From a virus, in IMG/VR virus record IMGVR_UViG_3300043219_000113, positions 1 to 42,732 of that record: a DNA stretch of 42,732 nucleotides. One strand, 5' to 3'. Position numbers and translations under genes: made by a program. Below the pieces are notes generated by a model. The model was given only the letters and a program-made list of their open reading frames with translations. It was not told the DNA's origin and searched no databases. The stretch's first letter is position 1; each line of letters starts with the position of its first letter. Positions 1 through 5,629 of the stretch are shown piece by piece.

Positions 1-396
1 GCGCAAGTCGGCAGAGCGCAAGTCGGCATAGCTCAAGTTGGCAGAGCGCAAGTCGGCAGAGCGCAAGTCGGCATAGCTCAAGTCGGCAGAGCGCAAGTTG
101 GCAGAGCGCAAGTTGGCAGAGCGCAAGTCGGCAGAGCGCAAGTTGGCAGAGCGCAAGTCGGCAGAGCGCAAGTCGGCATAGCTCAAGTTGGCAGAGCGCA
201 AGTCGGCAGAGCGCAAGTCGGCATAGCTCAAGTCGGCAGAGCGCAAGTCGGCAGAGCGCAAGTTGGCAGAGCGCAAGTTGGCAGAGCGCAAGTCGGCATA
301 GCGCAAGTTGGCCCTAGTCCCTCCCTCCTCGTCTCGCAACCATTTGCCATGAAGCTCAACGATTGAATTTAGCTCTTCTTTTGTGAATTTTTTCAT
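1..396 (-). CDS. Pentapeptide-repeat protein, N-terminal part (gene crosses the contig ends)
   Basis: This is the 5' part of a leftward gene that runs off base 1 and resumes at the right end. The start at 396 is preceded by AAGGAAGG. Residues 1-28 form a helical leader with the motif FTKEELNSIVELHGKWL, and residues 29-132 are about 21 tandem A(D/N)L(R/S)(S/Y) pentapeptides. Such repeats fold into a right-handed quadrilateral beta-helix. Some family members (Qnr, MfpA) mimic DNA and bind gyrase, but most phage members have no known role. The 15-bp units vary at essentially three positions. Merging the end overlap gcgc gives 858 bp, 285 aa, ending at 42267. The copy number may be miscounted by assembly. 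A leftward promoter lies upstream at 735-763. Confidence 0.9.
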   Translation of the reverse strand, partial: MKKFTKEELNSIVELHGKWLRDEEGGTRANLRYADLRSANLRSANLRSADLRSADLSYADLRSADLRSANLSYADLRSADLRSANLRSADLRSANLRSANLRSADLSYADLRSADLRSANLSYADLRSADLR

Positions 397-431
397 TTGT
401 CCTTCCTTTGTTAAGTGCCTCTACCCAAACG

Positions 432-447
432 GCCCAAATTAATGGGC
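432..447. repeat. Short inverted repeat between two leftward genes
   Basis: GCCCA and TGGGC flank a 6-nt AT-rich loop in the spacer between the 72-aa membrane protein gene and the pentapeptide gene. No T-run follows in the direction of transcription, so it is more likely an mRNA stem than a terminator. Confidence 0.35.
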
Positions 448-472
448 TAATGGTTGAGACCTGAGATGGGGT

Positions 473-691
473 TTAGTTGTTTTTTGCCGCAAGAACTATA
501 CATGTTGGGTGGTTGCCGTAATCATCTTGCATGGCGCACATTGCCGCAACAGGGTCAACGCCGTCATTGATCATCTGGACAATTTTTGTGTTGTGATCCT
601 TCCAGTAATCAGTGCAGACCCATACAAGCGCTACAAATCCTGCTACAAATATAAAATTAATGATTGCGTAAAATTTTCCTGACTCGCTCAT
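473..691 (-). CDS. Small single-pass membrane protein
   Basis: This 72-aa protein is predicted to span the inner membrane once, at about residues 8-28 (FYAIINFIFVAGFVALVWV). A polar domain with three cysteines follows. The start at 691 was chosen because AAAGGA precedes it by a normal distance. The longer open frame to 847 would cross the operators and the divergent gene start. It is the first gene of the leftward arm, directly after the promoter at 735-763, and is followed by the pentapeptide gene. First position in an early operon suggests host takeover or exclusion of other phages, but this is inference. The family was not recognised. Confidence 0.7.
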   Translation of the reverse strand: MSESGKFYAIINFIFVAGFVALVWVCTDYWKDHNTKIVQMINDGVDPVAAMCAMQDDYGNHPTCIVLAAKNN

Positions 692-726
692 AATCTTTAT
701 CCTTTCAGTTGTGTGTTGGTAGTTGA

Positions 727-742
727 TGTAAGTTAATTTACA
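727..742. promoter_or_regulatory. Operator-like palindrome over the leftward -10
   Basis: TGTAA and TTACA half-sites are separated by 6 nt. The palindrome covers the -10 of the leftward promoter, so a bound repressor would block the leftward arm. The likely ligand is the Cro-like protein encoded at 825-1031, by inference from position. A related palindrome at 791-803 has the same half-sites with closer spacing. Confidence 0.55.
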
Positions 743-763
743 CCTCATGTAATCATAAGTCAA
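735..763 (-). promoter_or_regulatory. Leftward promoter (TTGACT-17-TAAATT)
   Basis: Read on the minus strand, TTGACT (758-763) and TAAATT (735-740) are 17 nt apart, close to the sigma70 consensus. It faces the 72-aa membrane protein gene and then the pentapeptide gene. With the ends joined it also faces the recombination and lysis block, where no stronger internal promoter was noticed. The -10 is covered by a palindrome. Confidence 0.6.
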
Positions 764-772
764 ATTAATTCT

Positions 773-801
773 TGCAATTATTTTCAGATGGTGTAAATTA
801 C
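773..801 (+). promoter_or_regulatory. Weak candidate rightward promoter for the regulator gene
   Basis: TTGCAA (773-778) and AAATTA (796-801) are 17 nt apart. The -10 match is poor and lies within the palindrome at 791-803, which would suit autoregulation of the Cro-like gene. The assignment rests on position as much as on sequence. Confidence 0.3.
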
Positions 802-803
802 AC
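791..803. promoter_or_regulatory. Operator-like perfect palindrome GTGTAAATTACAC
   Basis: This 13-bp perfect palindrome lies 22 bp before the Cro-like gene and shares TGTAA/TTACA half-sites with 727-742. A third partial site, CATAAGTCAAA (754-764), overlaps the leftward -35. Paired operators between divergent genes are typical of phage switch regions. Confidence 0.55.
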
Positions 804-824
804 ACTAACAAAAGAGGAAATACT

Positions 825-1031
825 ATGACGCAAGATAAATACAGCAAGCTGCTTAAAAGATTTATTATTAGGAATTTCGACAGTTATTTCGAAGCCGCTC
901 AGTCTTTTTCGTGCAGCCCTACAACTGTATCGCTAGTACTGCAAAATGAGCGCAGTCCTAATAGGCTTATGCTTGAGGCTACAGGGCATGAGCGAGTAGA
1001 AGGTAAGGTTAGCTATGTGAGGGTTAAGTAA
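825..1031 (+). CDS. Cro-like helix-turn-helix regulator
   Basis: This 68-aa protein has a helix-turn-helix at about residues 22-42 (YFEAAQSFSCSPTTVSLVL), followed by a P..LMLEATG segment typical of small Cro/YdaS-type repressors. An AGAGGA ribosome-binding site precedes the start. It probably binds the TGTAA/TTACA palindromes at 727-742 and 791-803 and controls both arms. The next gene starts inside its stop codon (TAATG), so translation is coupled. No larger CI-like repressor gene was seen opposite it, so whether this protein maintains lysogeny or only times early expression is unknown. Confidence 0.75.
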   Translation: MTQDKYSKLLKRFIIRNFDSYFEAAQSFSCSPTTVSLVLQNERSPNRLMLEATGHERVEGKVSYVRVK

Positions 1032-1207
1032 TGCCTAAGTACTACCATAGTCCCGAGCATGTTAAAAGAATGCAAGATATTATGGGCGACCTTATTGGCT
1101 CACACGGTGGATACCCTCCATATATCATAAAAGAAACAGTCGGTAGCACTGGCTTTACTAAAACATGCGACCGCATCAGGCTTGCTACTACCGGTCGAGT
1201 CAGGTAA
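1031..1207 (+). CDS. Hypothetical protein, 58 aa, coupled to the regulator
   Basis: The start overlaps the stop of the Cro-like gene as TAATG, which supports a real, translationally coupled gene. The product has an aromatic, histidine-rich N-terminus (MPKYYHSPEHVKRMQDIM) and a GG-YPPYI segment, and ends in basic residues (TTGRVR). No family was recognised. Its position suggests expression together with the regulator. Confidence 0.6.
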   Translation: MPKYYHSPEHVKRMQDIMGDLIGSHGGYPPYIIKETVGSTGFTKTCDRIRLATTGRVR

Positions 1208-1250
1208 CCGCATCAAGGCCACTAATCTTAAGTATAGGAGCATTAGATAA

Positions 1251-1463
1251 ATGAAAGCGGACAGATTAACTTATCGAAAAATGTACTCAGATGGTAGCGA
1301 TGTTGAATTTGAAGTTGCCTATATTAATGAACCGTATCTTCACGACAAAAAAATTCAAGGATTTGTCAAGATTGAACATGTTGACGATCTTGTAATTCCA
1401 ATAACTAAGCTCAATTGGCTTATTGAGTGCTTGTCTCGCATCAAACAAAACCTTGATGATTAG
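1251..1463 (+). CDS. Hypothetical protein, 70 aa
   Basis: The open frame is preceded by GGAGCATTAGA, a leader also found before the gene at 7862. The sequence suggests a small strand-rich domain (residues 1-50) and a C-terminal helix (about 53-68, LNWLIECLSRIKQNL). The family was not recognised. It is one of a run of short early genes read in the same direction. Confidence 0.6.
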   Translation: MKADRLTYRKMYSDGSDVEFEVAYINEPYLHDKKIQGFVKIEHVDDLVIPITKLNWLIECLSRIKQNLDD

Positions 1464-1496
1464 CCCTTATACACAATTACACAATGGAGCCTGCCC

Positions 1497-1784
1497 ATGA
1501 ATAACCCATTACTAGATAAGCTGGAAGCAAAAGTACTTCCATATGCAGAGTGGAACAAACTATCGACAGGCCCAATGATTAAATTGAGCGATGTTAAGGC
1601 CATTGTCAATGAAGCCTTAGAAGGGATGACGCTCGTACCTGATGATGATTTTAACATGGCTGTAAACACTGCGGTAAATATTCTAAATTTGGCGGGCGAC
1701 GTAAGCAGTGAGTCAATAGAGGAAATGGCTTCCCATATCGCAGATACACTATTGGCCAGCAGCAAGGGTATAAAAGATGAGTGA
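1497..1784 (+). CDS. Hypothetical acidic helical protein, 95 aa
   Basis: A GGAG ribosome-binding site lies 6-7 nt before the start. The product is acidic and largely helical, with no cysteine, signal peptide or membrane segment. Its last 8 bases overlap the next gene, which implies co-translation. No family was recognised. Confidence 0.65.
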   Translation: MNNPLLDKLEAKVLPYAEWNKLSTGPMIKLSDVKAIVNEALEGMTLVPDDDFNMAVNTAVNILNLAGDVSSESIEEMASHIADTLLASSKGIKDE

Positions 1785-2127
1785 TAACTTGGGTAATCAG
1801 GACAGTAAAGAGGATATGTCTGCAATTGGCCGGCAAGATGATAATGTTAATTCAGAATTGCTTCGCTATATGGATGCCTGTAAAGAAAAGAATATTAGAA
1901 TCAAAGACCTTGAGGCCCAGCTATCCAAATCGCAATGGGTGAGCGTTGAGGCTGATCTTCCCCAATATGACAATGATGTAGTTCTTGTCGCTGTCTGCCC
2001 GCCTACGCAGATGAATGGCGTCCATATGGCTTGTAGGAGAAAAGGCAGGTGGGTCGTTTTAGATGAGTCCGGCAATCACGCAGACTTTATAACTAAATGG
2101 CAACCGCTCCCAGAGGTCCCAAAATGA
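1777..2127 (+). CDS. DUF551-like phage protein
   Basis: In this 116-aa protein, residues 50-116 match the DUF551 pattern: a WVSVEADLP opening, a VLVAV strand, a central GRWV and a terminal WQPLPEVP. Short proteins of this type are common in tailed phages and their function is unknown. The N-terminal 50 residues are polar and partly coiled-coil. The start overlaps the preceding gene by 8 bp, and the stop overlaps the next start as ATGA. Confidence 0.7.
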   Translation: MSDNLGNQDSKEDMSAIGRQDDNVNSELLRYMDACKEKNIRIKDLEAQLSKSQWVSVEADLPQYDNDVVLVAVCPPTQMNGVHMACRRKGRWVVLDESGNHADFITKWQPLPEVPK

Positions 2128-2333
2128 TAACCACAGCAAACCTTATCTGGCTATTAATCGGCACTCTCTTAAGCTTCGGATGGATTAACAAGCATAAAGC
2201 CTTATTAATGGCTAACTGGGACGCTGTACGGGCTAAATACAATGAATTAGAAGGCTGGGGTACATTAATTCTGTTTATTGCTCTATGGGGCTTAGGAATG
2301 ATTGTGGCGTATAGCCTGGAGTGGATGATATGA
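2124..2333 (+). CDS. Small two-helix membrane protein
   Basis: This 69-aa protein has hydrophobic helices at about residues 5-20 (ANLIWLLIGTLLSFGW) and 45-66 (WGTLILFIALWGLGMIVAYSL). The start at 2124 was preferred over 2097 because it overlaps the preceding stop as ATGA and follows AGAGG. A holin-like role cannot be excluded, but a clear 3-TM holin gene lies beside the amidase elsewhere, so a different membrane role is more likely. Confidence 0.65.
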   Translation: MITTANLIWLLIGTLLSFGWINKHKALLMANWDAVRAKYNELEGWGTLILFIALWGLGMIVAYSLEWMI

Positions 2334-2554
2334 ACGAAGATCAAATAAAAGCAGCAAAATCCATTGAGAGAGCATTAAAAAAAGCGGGCAAGCTTGGCCT
2401 TTCTGGTGGCGTATATGATGGGACTTTCTGCATCTGGCCTTCTGGCTCGGTCGACACGATGGATGAATCGACGAATTTTTTTGATGATGTCGAAGAGCAC
2501 GGCATGTCCCTCTTTACTCCTGGCATGCACCTGGATGGCGGTGCCGGGGTTTAA
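2330..2554 (+). CDS. Hypothetical protein, 74 aa
   Basis: The start at 2330 overlaps the stop of the membrane protein gene as ATGA, with GGA just upstream. A slightly longer frame from 2321 is less well placed. The product has a basic N-terminal helix (IKAAKSIERALKKAGKLG) and an acidic C-terminal half. No family was recognised. Confidence 0.6.
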   Translation: MNEDQIKAAKSIERALKKAGKLGLSGGVYDGTFCIWPSGSVDTMDESTNFFDDVEEHGMSLFTPGMHLDGGAGV

Positions 2555-2607
2555 TCAACTATCACTACTATAGGTCTGCAAAGGCCCTTACAAAGAGGTA
2601 AAATAAG

Positions 2608-2754
2608 ATGAATGCTGACTATGTTTATTGCACTTCTTGCGGCTATGAGGATTTCGATATATTTGTGGCTTACATTCGCTCAACTGCTAACGCTGACTGC
2701 TATGAGTGCCCATCGTGTAAACAAGAAACTACGCACGTTGAAGCAGAAGATTAA
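2608..2754 (+). CDS. Zinc-ribbon mini-protein, 48 aa
   Basis: Two CxxC knuckles, at residues 8-11 (CTSC) and 33-36 (CPSC), frame a compact zinc ribbon. An AAAGAGG site lies a little far upstream (10-12 nt). Zinc ribbons of this size often bind nucleic acid or protein partners, but no partner is evident. Several similar mini-proteins occur in this phage (5233, 9630, 38498, 40916). Confidence 0.6.
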   Translation: MNADYVYCTSCGYEDFDIFVAYIRSTANADCYECPSCKQETTHVEAED

Positions 2755-2789
2755 TTATAACATCTACCACCACTAAGAGGTTAAAGGAA

Positions 2790-2987
2790 ATGGAAGCAAT
2801 AAAAGGTTTTAAGTGCGGTGATGTAGTTAATTATCACTCTATTATCAATCCGCAAGGCCCAATCACTAGCACGCAACATATAATTAAGGCTATCCAGCCA
2901 GGGCCTAATAATTTTGGCGCTGATGTCGCATGGATTACCGGAAAGTCAGGGTGCGTGGCTCTTGATGCGCTATCTAAATCGAATTGA
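2790..2987 (+). CDS. Hypothetical protein, 65 aa
   Basis: TTAAAGGAA directly precedes the start. The sequence suggests a small beta-barrel-like fold: a GDVVNYH strand, a central I(I/K)AIQPG strand and a terminal WITGKSGCVALDAL segment. No family was recognised. Confidence 0.6.
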   Translation: MEAIKGFKCGDVVNYHSIINPQGPITSTQHIIKAIQPGPNNFGADVAWITGKSGCVALDALSKSN

Positions 2988-3010
2988 TTATAATATAAGG
3001 GGTAGAAGGT

Positions 3011-3343
3011 ATGGACTTAGCGCAAGTATTAGAAGATTTATATAAGAGTGAGATTAACTTTGATCTATCAACGTTTTGGGATCGTGGTTATATCGTAAGA
3101 CTTGGCGATCCCGCGAACGGATTTAAGGAGTCGTCAGAGGCGCTAAACACCTTGGATGAAGTTGCTAGGGAGTTGATTGGAATGACAAGAAAGCATTACC
3201 CGGATTCAGAATTTGCAAGTAAATACTGCCCTCTTTGTAATATCGGTTTTGGTCCCGGTCACAATGGGTCAAGCAGCTGTGAATCAGGGTCAATTGCCAG
3301 TGGCGGAAATAAAGCTCACTGCACATGCGATACCTGCTTTTAA
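3011..3343 (+). CDS. Hypothetical protein with C-terminal cysteine cluster, 110 aa
   Basis: Residues 1-60 resemble a small alpha/beta domain (FDLSTFWDRGYIVRLGD). Residues 74-109 hold six cysteines and two histidines, beginning CPLC and ending CTCDTCF, probably a zinc site. A GGGGTAGAAGG leader precedes the start. The exact family was not recognised. Confidence 0.6.
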   Translation: MDLAQVLEDLYKSEINFDLSTFWDRGYIVRLGDPANGFKESSEALNTLDEVARELIGMTRKHYPDSEFASKYCPLCNIGFGPGHNGSSSCESGSIASGGNKAHCTCDTCF

Positions 3344-3361
3344 CCCTCCACAATAAAGGAA

Positions 3362-3541
3362 ATGAAAATGAAAGCACAAAAGAAAGCAGCCGTAGAGGCT
3401 CACAATGCCCGATATGAGGCCCGCAAACTGGAAGTCATAGAAGAGGCTAAAAGACCTGTTCGGCGTAAGAAGAGGCGTAATCTTCCCTTATTTGCTGCGC
3501 TTGTCGGTATGGCTGTCAGTTATCAGAGCACTATTGATTGA
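3362..3541 (+). CDS. Basic protein with short hydrophobic tail, 59 aa
   Basis: A charged helical segment (about residues 4-30) is followed by a strongly basic patch (RPVRRKKRRN, 33-42) and a short hydrophobic stretch (LPLFAALVGMAV). AAAGGA precedes the start. The layout suits a membrane-tethered or nucleic-acid-binding peptide, but no family was recognised. Confidence 0.55.
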   Translation: MKMKAQKKAAVEAHNARYEARKLEVIEEAKRPVRRKKRRNLPLFAALVGMAVSYQSTID

Positions 3542-3566
3542 TCATTAATAGGATAGGGGAATAGAG

Positions 3567-3767
3567 ATGGAAATAAACAGAACTAAAGAGCATATGCAGG
3601 ATTACTTAAGGGTGGAGATCGATCCAGATGCAACGTTTAAGGATATTCTTGCTCATGCAAAAGGCATGGGCGGTATGGTTGAGCGACAACTGGCAACTAC
3701 ATTTTTTGATGAATTGTGCTTGATTGCTGATAGCAAGGCTTCCCCTTCTTTGCACGTGGTGGATTAA
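3567..3767 (+). CDS. Hypothetical protein, 66 aa, last gene of the first rightward run
   Basis: ATAGGGGAATAG precedes the start. The product is mixed helical (MQDYLRVEIDPDATFKDILAHAKG) with no motif recognised. Its stop overlaps by 4 bp the end of the convergent leftward gene at 3764-3874, so the two transcripts meet tail to tail with no terminator visible between them. Confidence 0.6.
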   Translation: MEINRTKEHMQDYLRVEIDPDATFKDILAHAKGMGGMVERQLATTFFDELCLIADSKASPSLHVVD

Positions 3768-3874
3768 AACCCTTCCCATCCCTCTCGACACCGATGCTTG
3801 CATGATGTGTATTTCATTGCTCTCTGGCCCATCCGGTAAAGTAATCTGTTCCATACATAATCAGGGTATTTCAT
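3764..3874 (-). CDS. Hypothetical mini-protein, 36 aa
   Basis: The start overlaps the stop of the preceding leftward gene as ATGA, which suggests coupling. The peptide is rich in aromatic and basic residues (MKYPDYVWNRLLYRMGQRAM, then two cysteines). Its size makes the call tentative. It ends convergently on the rightward gene at 3767. Confidence 0.45.
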   Translation of the reverse strand: MKYPDYVWNRLLYRMGQRAMKYTSCKHRCREGWEGF

Positions 3875-4035
3875 AAGCCTTTAGCCTCTTCAATTCCTAG
3901 CACCTTCATTATCTCTTTAGCGCGGATGCCTGCTAGATCAATTTCACTTTGATACCAAACATCCGGTATAATCCTTATGCATCTCAGCTTATTAATAATC
4001 CATACTTTAACAGTAAGATATCTCTTACGAATCAT
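3871..4035 (-). CDS. Hypothetical basic protein, 54 aa
   Basis: A strong TAGGAG site lies 6 nt before the start. The N-terminal half is strand-like and basic (MIRKRYLTVKVWIINKLRCI) and the C-terminal half helical (LAGIRAKEIMKVLGIEEAK). It is translationally coupled to the next mini-gene. No family was recognised. Confidence 0.6.
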   Translation of the reverse strand: MIRKRYLTVKVWIINKLRCIRIIPDVWYQSEIDLAGIRAKEIMKVLGIEEAKGL

Positions 4036-4059
4036 TATATTCTCCTAGTTGAATAAGGG

Positions 4060-4272
4060 CTAAACAGGGCATAAACCATCCAGCCATTTACGCTCTTGAA
4101 CGCTCAATCCTGATACTTTCCGCTGATTACCACAGGCTGGACAAGAGCATGGTGTTGGTGTGTTTACGGCCTTTGATAGACATTCAGACTCATTGATTAA
4201 ATCCCTTCCCCAATGTCGGCGCCGGTTATGCTTTAAGCGTTCTCGGTGATGTCGCCTTTCTGCAATACTCAT
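4060..4272 (-). CDS. Basic CSCxxCGN-motif phage protein
   Basis: This 70-aa protein has a very basic first third (MSIAERRHHRERLKHNRRRHWG) and a central TPTPCSCPACGNQRK motif. It recalls a widespread family of short phage and bacterial proteins with a TPxxCSCxxCGNxR signature and no known function. The cysteines probably bind zinc, and the basic arm suggests nucleic acid contact. The ribosome-binding site is weak, so expression may depend on the upstream gene at 4308. Confidence 0.65.
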   Translation of the reverse strand: MSIAERRHHRERLKHNRRRHWGRDLINESECLSKAVNTPTPCSCPACGNQRKVSGLSVQERKWLDGLCPV

Positions 4273-4307
4273 ATTTATTTACCATAGGGTTGAATAAGGG
4301 GGTTTAA

Positions 4308-4547
4308 TCAAGGTTTGATTCCATTACCCACTCCCCTGCATTGAGTTTCGCCAACTACTTCCCTTGATAGGTAGCTAGGATTATCTTTACCGTCGCGGAT
4401 ATCACGTAAAGCGTTCATTGCAGTATCGCGCCATTTAATAACATGCCTGAAGTTTTTGGTTTGCCACTTCACTAACTTATTTAACCGCGCTATCTCCCTC
4501 CCCTGAGATTCGCAAGTTCTTTCAAGCGCTCGAAAATGCTCTTCCAT
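4308..4547 (-). CDS. Hypothetical coiled-coil protein, 79 aa
   Basis: Residues 1-50 form a long charged helix with coiled-coil spacing (FRALERTCESQGREIARLNKL). GGGAGA precedes the start, and an extended -10 promoter lies about 25 bp upstream. It is the first gene of a four-gene leftward cluster. Confidence 0.65.
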   Translation of the reverse strand: MEEHFRALERTCESQGREIARLNKLVKWQTKNFRHVIKWRDTAMNALRDIRDGKDNPSYLSREVVGETQCRGVGNGIKP

Positions 4548-4569
4548 AATTATCTCCCAATTAACCCTT

Positions 4570-4578
4570 ATTATACCA
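4570..4578 (-). promoter_or_regulatory. Leftward extended -10 promoter (TGGTATAAT)
   Basis: On the minus strand the sequence TGGTATAAT is a perfect extended -10 element, with no good -35. It lies 23 bp before the gene at 4547 and would start the 4547-3764 transcript. Confidence 0.6.
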
Positions 4579-4643
4579 AACTAAGTGTAAATATTCACGG
4601 ATAAAGCCACATGTGGGATTAGCTGTAGATTATTTATTTGACA

Positions 4644-4681
4644 ATAAGCCCCTTTAAACCCCAATAAGGCGGATAAGCCCC
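4644..4681. repeat. Two ATAAGCCCC direct repeats
   Basis: ATAAGCCCC occurs at 4644-4652 and 4673-4681 (29 bp apart), with a related CCAATAAGG between. Short spaced repeats in a gene-free region can be protein-binding sites or replication iterons. With only two copies neither role can be argued strongly. Confidence 0.35.
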
Positions 4682-4698
4682 GATAACACACAAATACC

Positions 4699-4727
4699 TT
4701 GTGCATTGGACTGTATAAGTCTATATT
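4699..4727 (+). promoter_or_regulatory. Rightward promoter for a non-coding RNA (TTGTGC-17-TATATT)
   Basis: TTGTGC (4699-4704) and TATATT (4722-4727) are exactly 17 nt apart. Transcription would begin near 4734, just before a short GCGT/ACGC hairpin and the long terminator stem, with no coding frame downstream. Confidence 0.5.
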
Positions 4728-4733
4728 AGTGCT

Positions 4734-4865
4734 TGTAGGCGTGTAGGAACGCTGAACAGGAATAGAGAAAGGGTCAATAAGTTCAGGTTTTAGAGAGGCA
4801 AGGTTAATATTCCTACTTCTCTATTCCACCCCAATCTCTAGGGTCTGAATTTATTGGCCTTTTTT
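4734..4865 (+). ncRNA. Candidate small RNA with long terminator stem and loop-complementary 5' strand
   Basis: After a small GCGT/ACGC hairpin (4739-4752), bases 4769-4796 can pair almost without interruption with 4835-4862. The core is GGTCAATAAGTTCAG with CTGAATTTATTGGCC, extended by G-U pairs and TAGAGA/TCTCTA. TTTTTT (4860-4865) follows, giving an intrinsic terminator. The 11-nt strand GGAATAGAGAA (4759-4769) is perfectly complementary to TTCTCTATTCC (4817-4827) inside the apical loop, so the RNA could form a pseudoknot or an alternative fold. No open frame of note lies inside. The family was not recognised. Confidence 0.6.
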
Positions 4866-5190
4866 GTGTCTGTTGGTTTGATTTCGGGGCGGTCAATTAA
4901 AGACTAAAAGCTCCTTAACTAAATATTCGCCAGCAGACACAATCCCTCCTTTAGCCTTCCTGAGTCTGTACAGGGGTTGTAATTGTTAGTTAAAAGCTAA
5001 CTTGATCGCTCGCTACCTTCAGGGGCAGTTATTAACCCTGTACAGATTCTATCTTTAAGTACGCCTACCGAGTTGTTATTGATGAGAGTAAAGAAGGTAA
5101 GCTATTTCATCCCGTTTCTGCGGTCAAGATAGAAGCCTTGCTGGTGAGTCACATACTTTAAACAAGCGGGTTTGAGTCCCGAGGCCAGCA
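4865..5190 (+). ncRNA. Candidate multi-domain structured RNA
   Basis: Four consecutive inverted-repeat domains fill this gene-free stretch. The first is TTGTGTCTGTTGG (4865-4877) with CCAGCAGACACAA (4932-4944), one G-U pair. The second is TCTGTACAGGG (4965-4975) with CCCTGTACAGA (5036-5046), containing a GTTAG/CTAAC hairpin. The third is TTCTATCTT (5047-5055) with AAGATAGAA (5126-5134), containing ACCG/CGGT and GATGA/TCATC. The fourth is TGCTGG (5139-5144) with CCAGCA (5185-5190), containing a T-arm-like hairpin (5167-5181). Domains two and three abut exactly. The location beside phage tRNAs recalls large phage RNAs such as GOLLD and ROOL. Membership was not established. Confidence 0.5.
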
Positions 5191-5206
5191 CTCTCTTCAA
5201 TAGCAA

Positions 5207-5218
5207 CTCCCAGTCCAT
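5207..5218 (+). repeat. CTCCCAGTCCAT repeat, copy 1
   Basis: CTCCCAGTCCAT here is repeated exactly at 5791-5802. CAGTCCATATAAG (5211-5223) is repeated exactly at 5414-5426. The copies follow the structured domain, the 58-aa gene and the tRNA pair, so they mark unit boundaries. Function unknown. Confidence 0.5.
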
Positions 5219-5232
5219 ATAAGGAAAGAAAG

Positions 5233-5409
5233 ATGGCGAGCGATAAAGTTACTGTGTTTTGTCCAGAGTGCAAAGAGGAGCAGTTTATTGTCACAATAAC
5301 TGATTCTGGTAGCGGCCCGGATGAATGGGGAACTTGCCACTGGTTTTATGGTGATGGCGTGTGTTCAGAATGCGGATACAAAGGTGATTATTCAGATAGC
5401 AGCCATTAA
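5233..5409 (+). CDS. Zinc-ribbon protein, 58 aa, inside the RNA-rich region
   Basis: The product has CPEC at residues 10-13 and CSEC at 44-47, a treble-clef or zinc-ribbon arrangement, with acidic linkers. AAGGAAAGAAAG gives a good ribosome-binding site. It is the only convincing gene between 4548 and 6233 and lies between structured RNA domains and the tRNAs. It could act with those RNAs, but nothing in the sequence proves it. Confidence 0.65.
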   Translation: MASDKVTVFCPECKEEQFIVTITDSGSGPDEWGTCHWFYGDGVCSECGYKGDYSDSSH

Positions 5410-5413
5410 GCAT

Positions 5414-5426
5414 CAGTCCATATAAG
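5414..5426 (+). repeat. CAGTCCATATAAG repeat, copy 2
   Basis: This is identical over 13 bp to 5211-5223 and starts 5 bp after the stop of the 58-aa gene. It is followed by a small ATTGT-TGG-ACAAT hairpin (5430-5442). Confidence 0.45.
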
Positions 5427-5467
5427 ACATTGTTGGACAATAGAAAGAGTATTTGCTATATTGGTTG

Positions 5468-5528
5468 TGCTGGGTGCAAGTCATCGTACCCAAGAAAGAG
5501 GTTTCCCTAAAGTTCACCTCTCCCAGCA
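5468..5528 (+). ncRNA. tRNA-like 61-nt structured element
   Basis: TGCTGGG (5468-5474) pairs with CCCAGCA (5522-5528) like an acceptor stem. Inside, AGAGGT (5497-5502) pairs with ACCTCT (5516-5521), leaving a 13-nt loop. GGGT/ACCC can compete with the outer stem. No anticodon arm or D arm could be fitted, so this is not called a tRNA. The closing helix UGCUGG/CCAGCA recurs at 5139/5185 and, with one G-U pair, at 4872/4932. Confidence 0.4.
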
Positions 5529-5553
5529 TCCGAATTACAAAAGAACTTAGGCG

Positions 5554-5616
5554 GATTAAAAGCAACTTTAGAGTATAGATTTACATTTCACATTATACCC
5601 TAAAACCGTTTTAATC
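5554..5616 (+). ncRNA. Long hairpin before the tRNA pair
   Basis: GATTAAAA (5554-5561) pairs with TTTTAATC (5609-5616). Inside it, TAGAGTATA (5569-5577) pairs with TATACCCTA (5594-5602) with one A-C mismatch. It ends 14 bp before tRNA-Phe, so it may be part of the precursor or a processing signal. Confidence 0.45.
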
Positions 5617-5629
5617 GAGTTGTTATTGT

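Noticed and set aside
1-310. CRISPR-like or minisatellite array at the contig ends
   Set aside because: The 15-bp units have no spacers and keep one coding frame of pentapeptides, so they are protein repeats.
473-847. Longer 124-aa form of the first leftward membrane protein
   Set aside because: It would cover both operators and the divergent gene start; the start at 691 has a proper ribosome-binding site.
2124-2333. Holin call for the early two-helix protein
   Set aside because: A recognisable 3-TM holin lies next to the amidase, and the early position does not suit a holin.
3606-3854. Leftward 82-aa frame
   Set aside because: It is a shadow of the rightward gene at 3567. A coupled 36-aa frame (3764-3874) fits the leftward cluster better.
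5139-5190. A full tRNA at the T-arm-like hairpin
   Set aside because: Only 52 nt separate the acceptor-like strands, and no D or anticodon arm fits.
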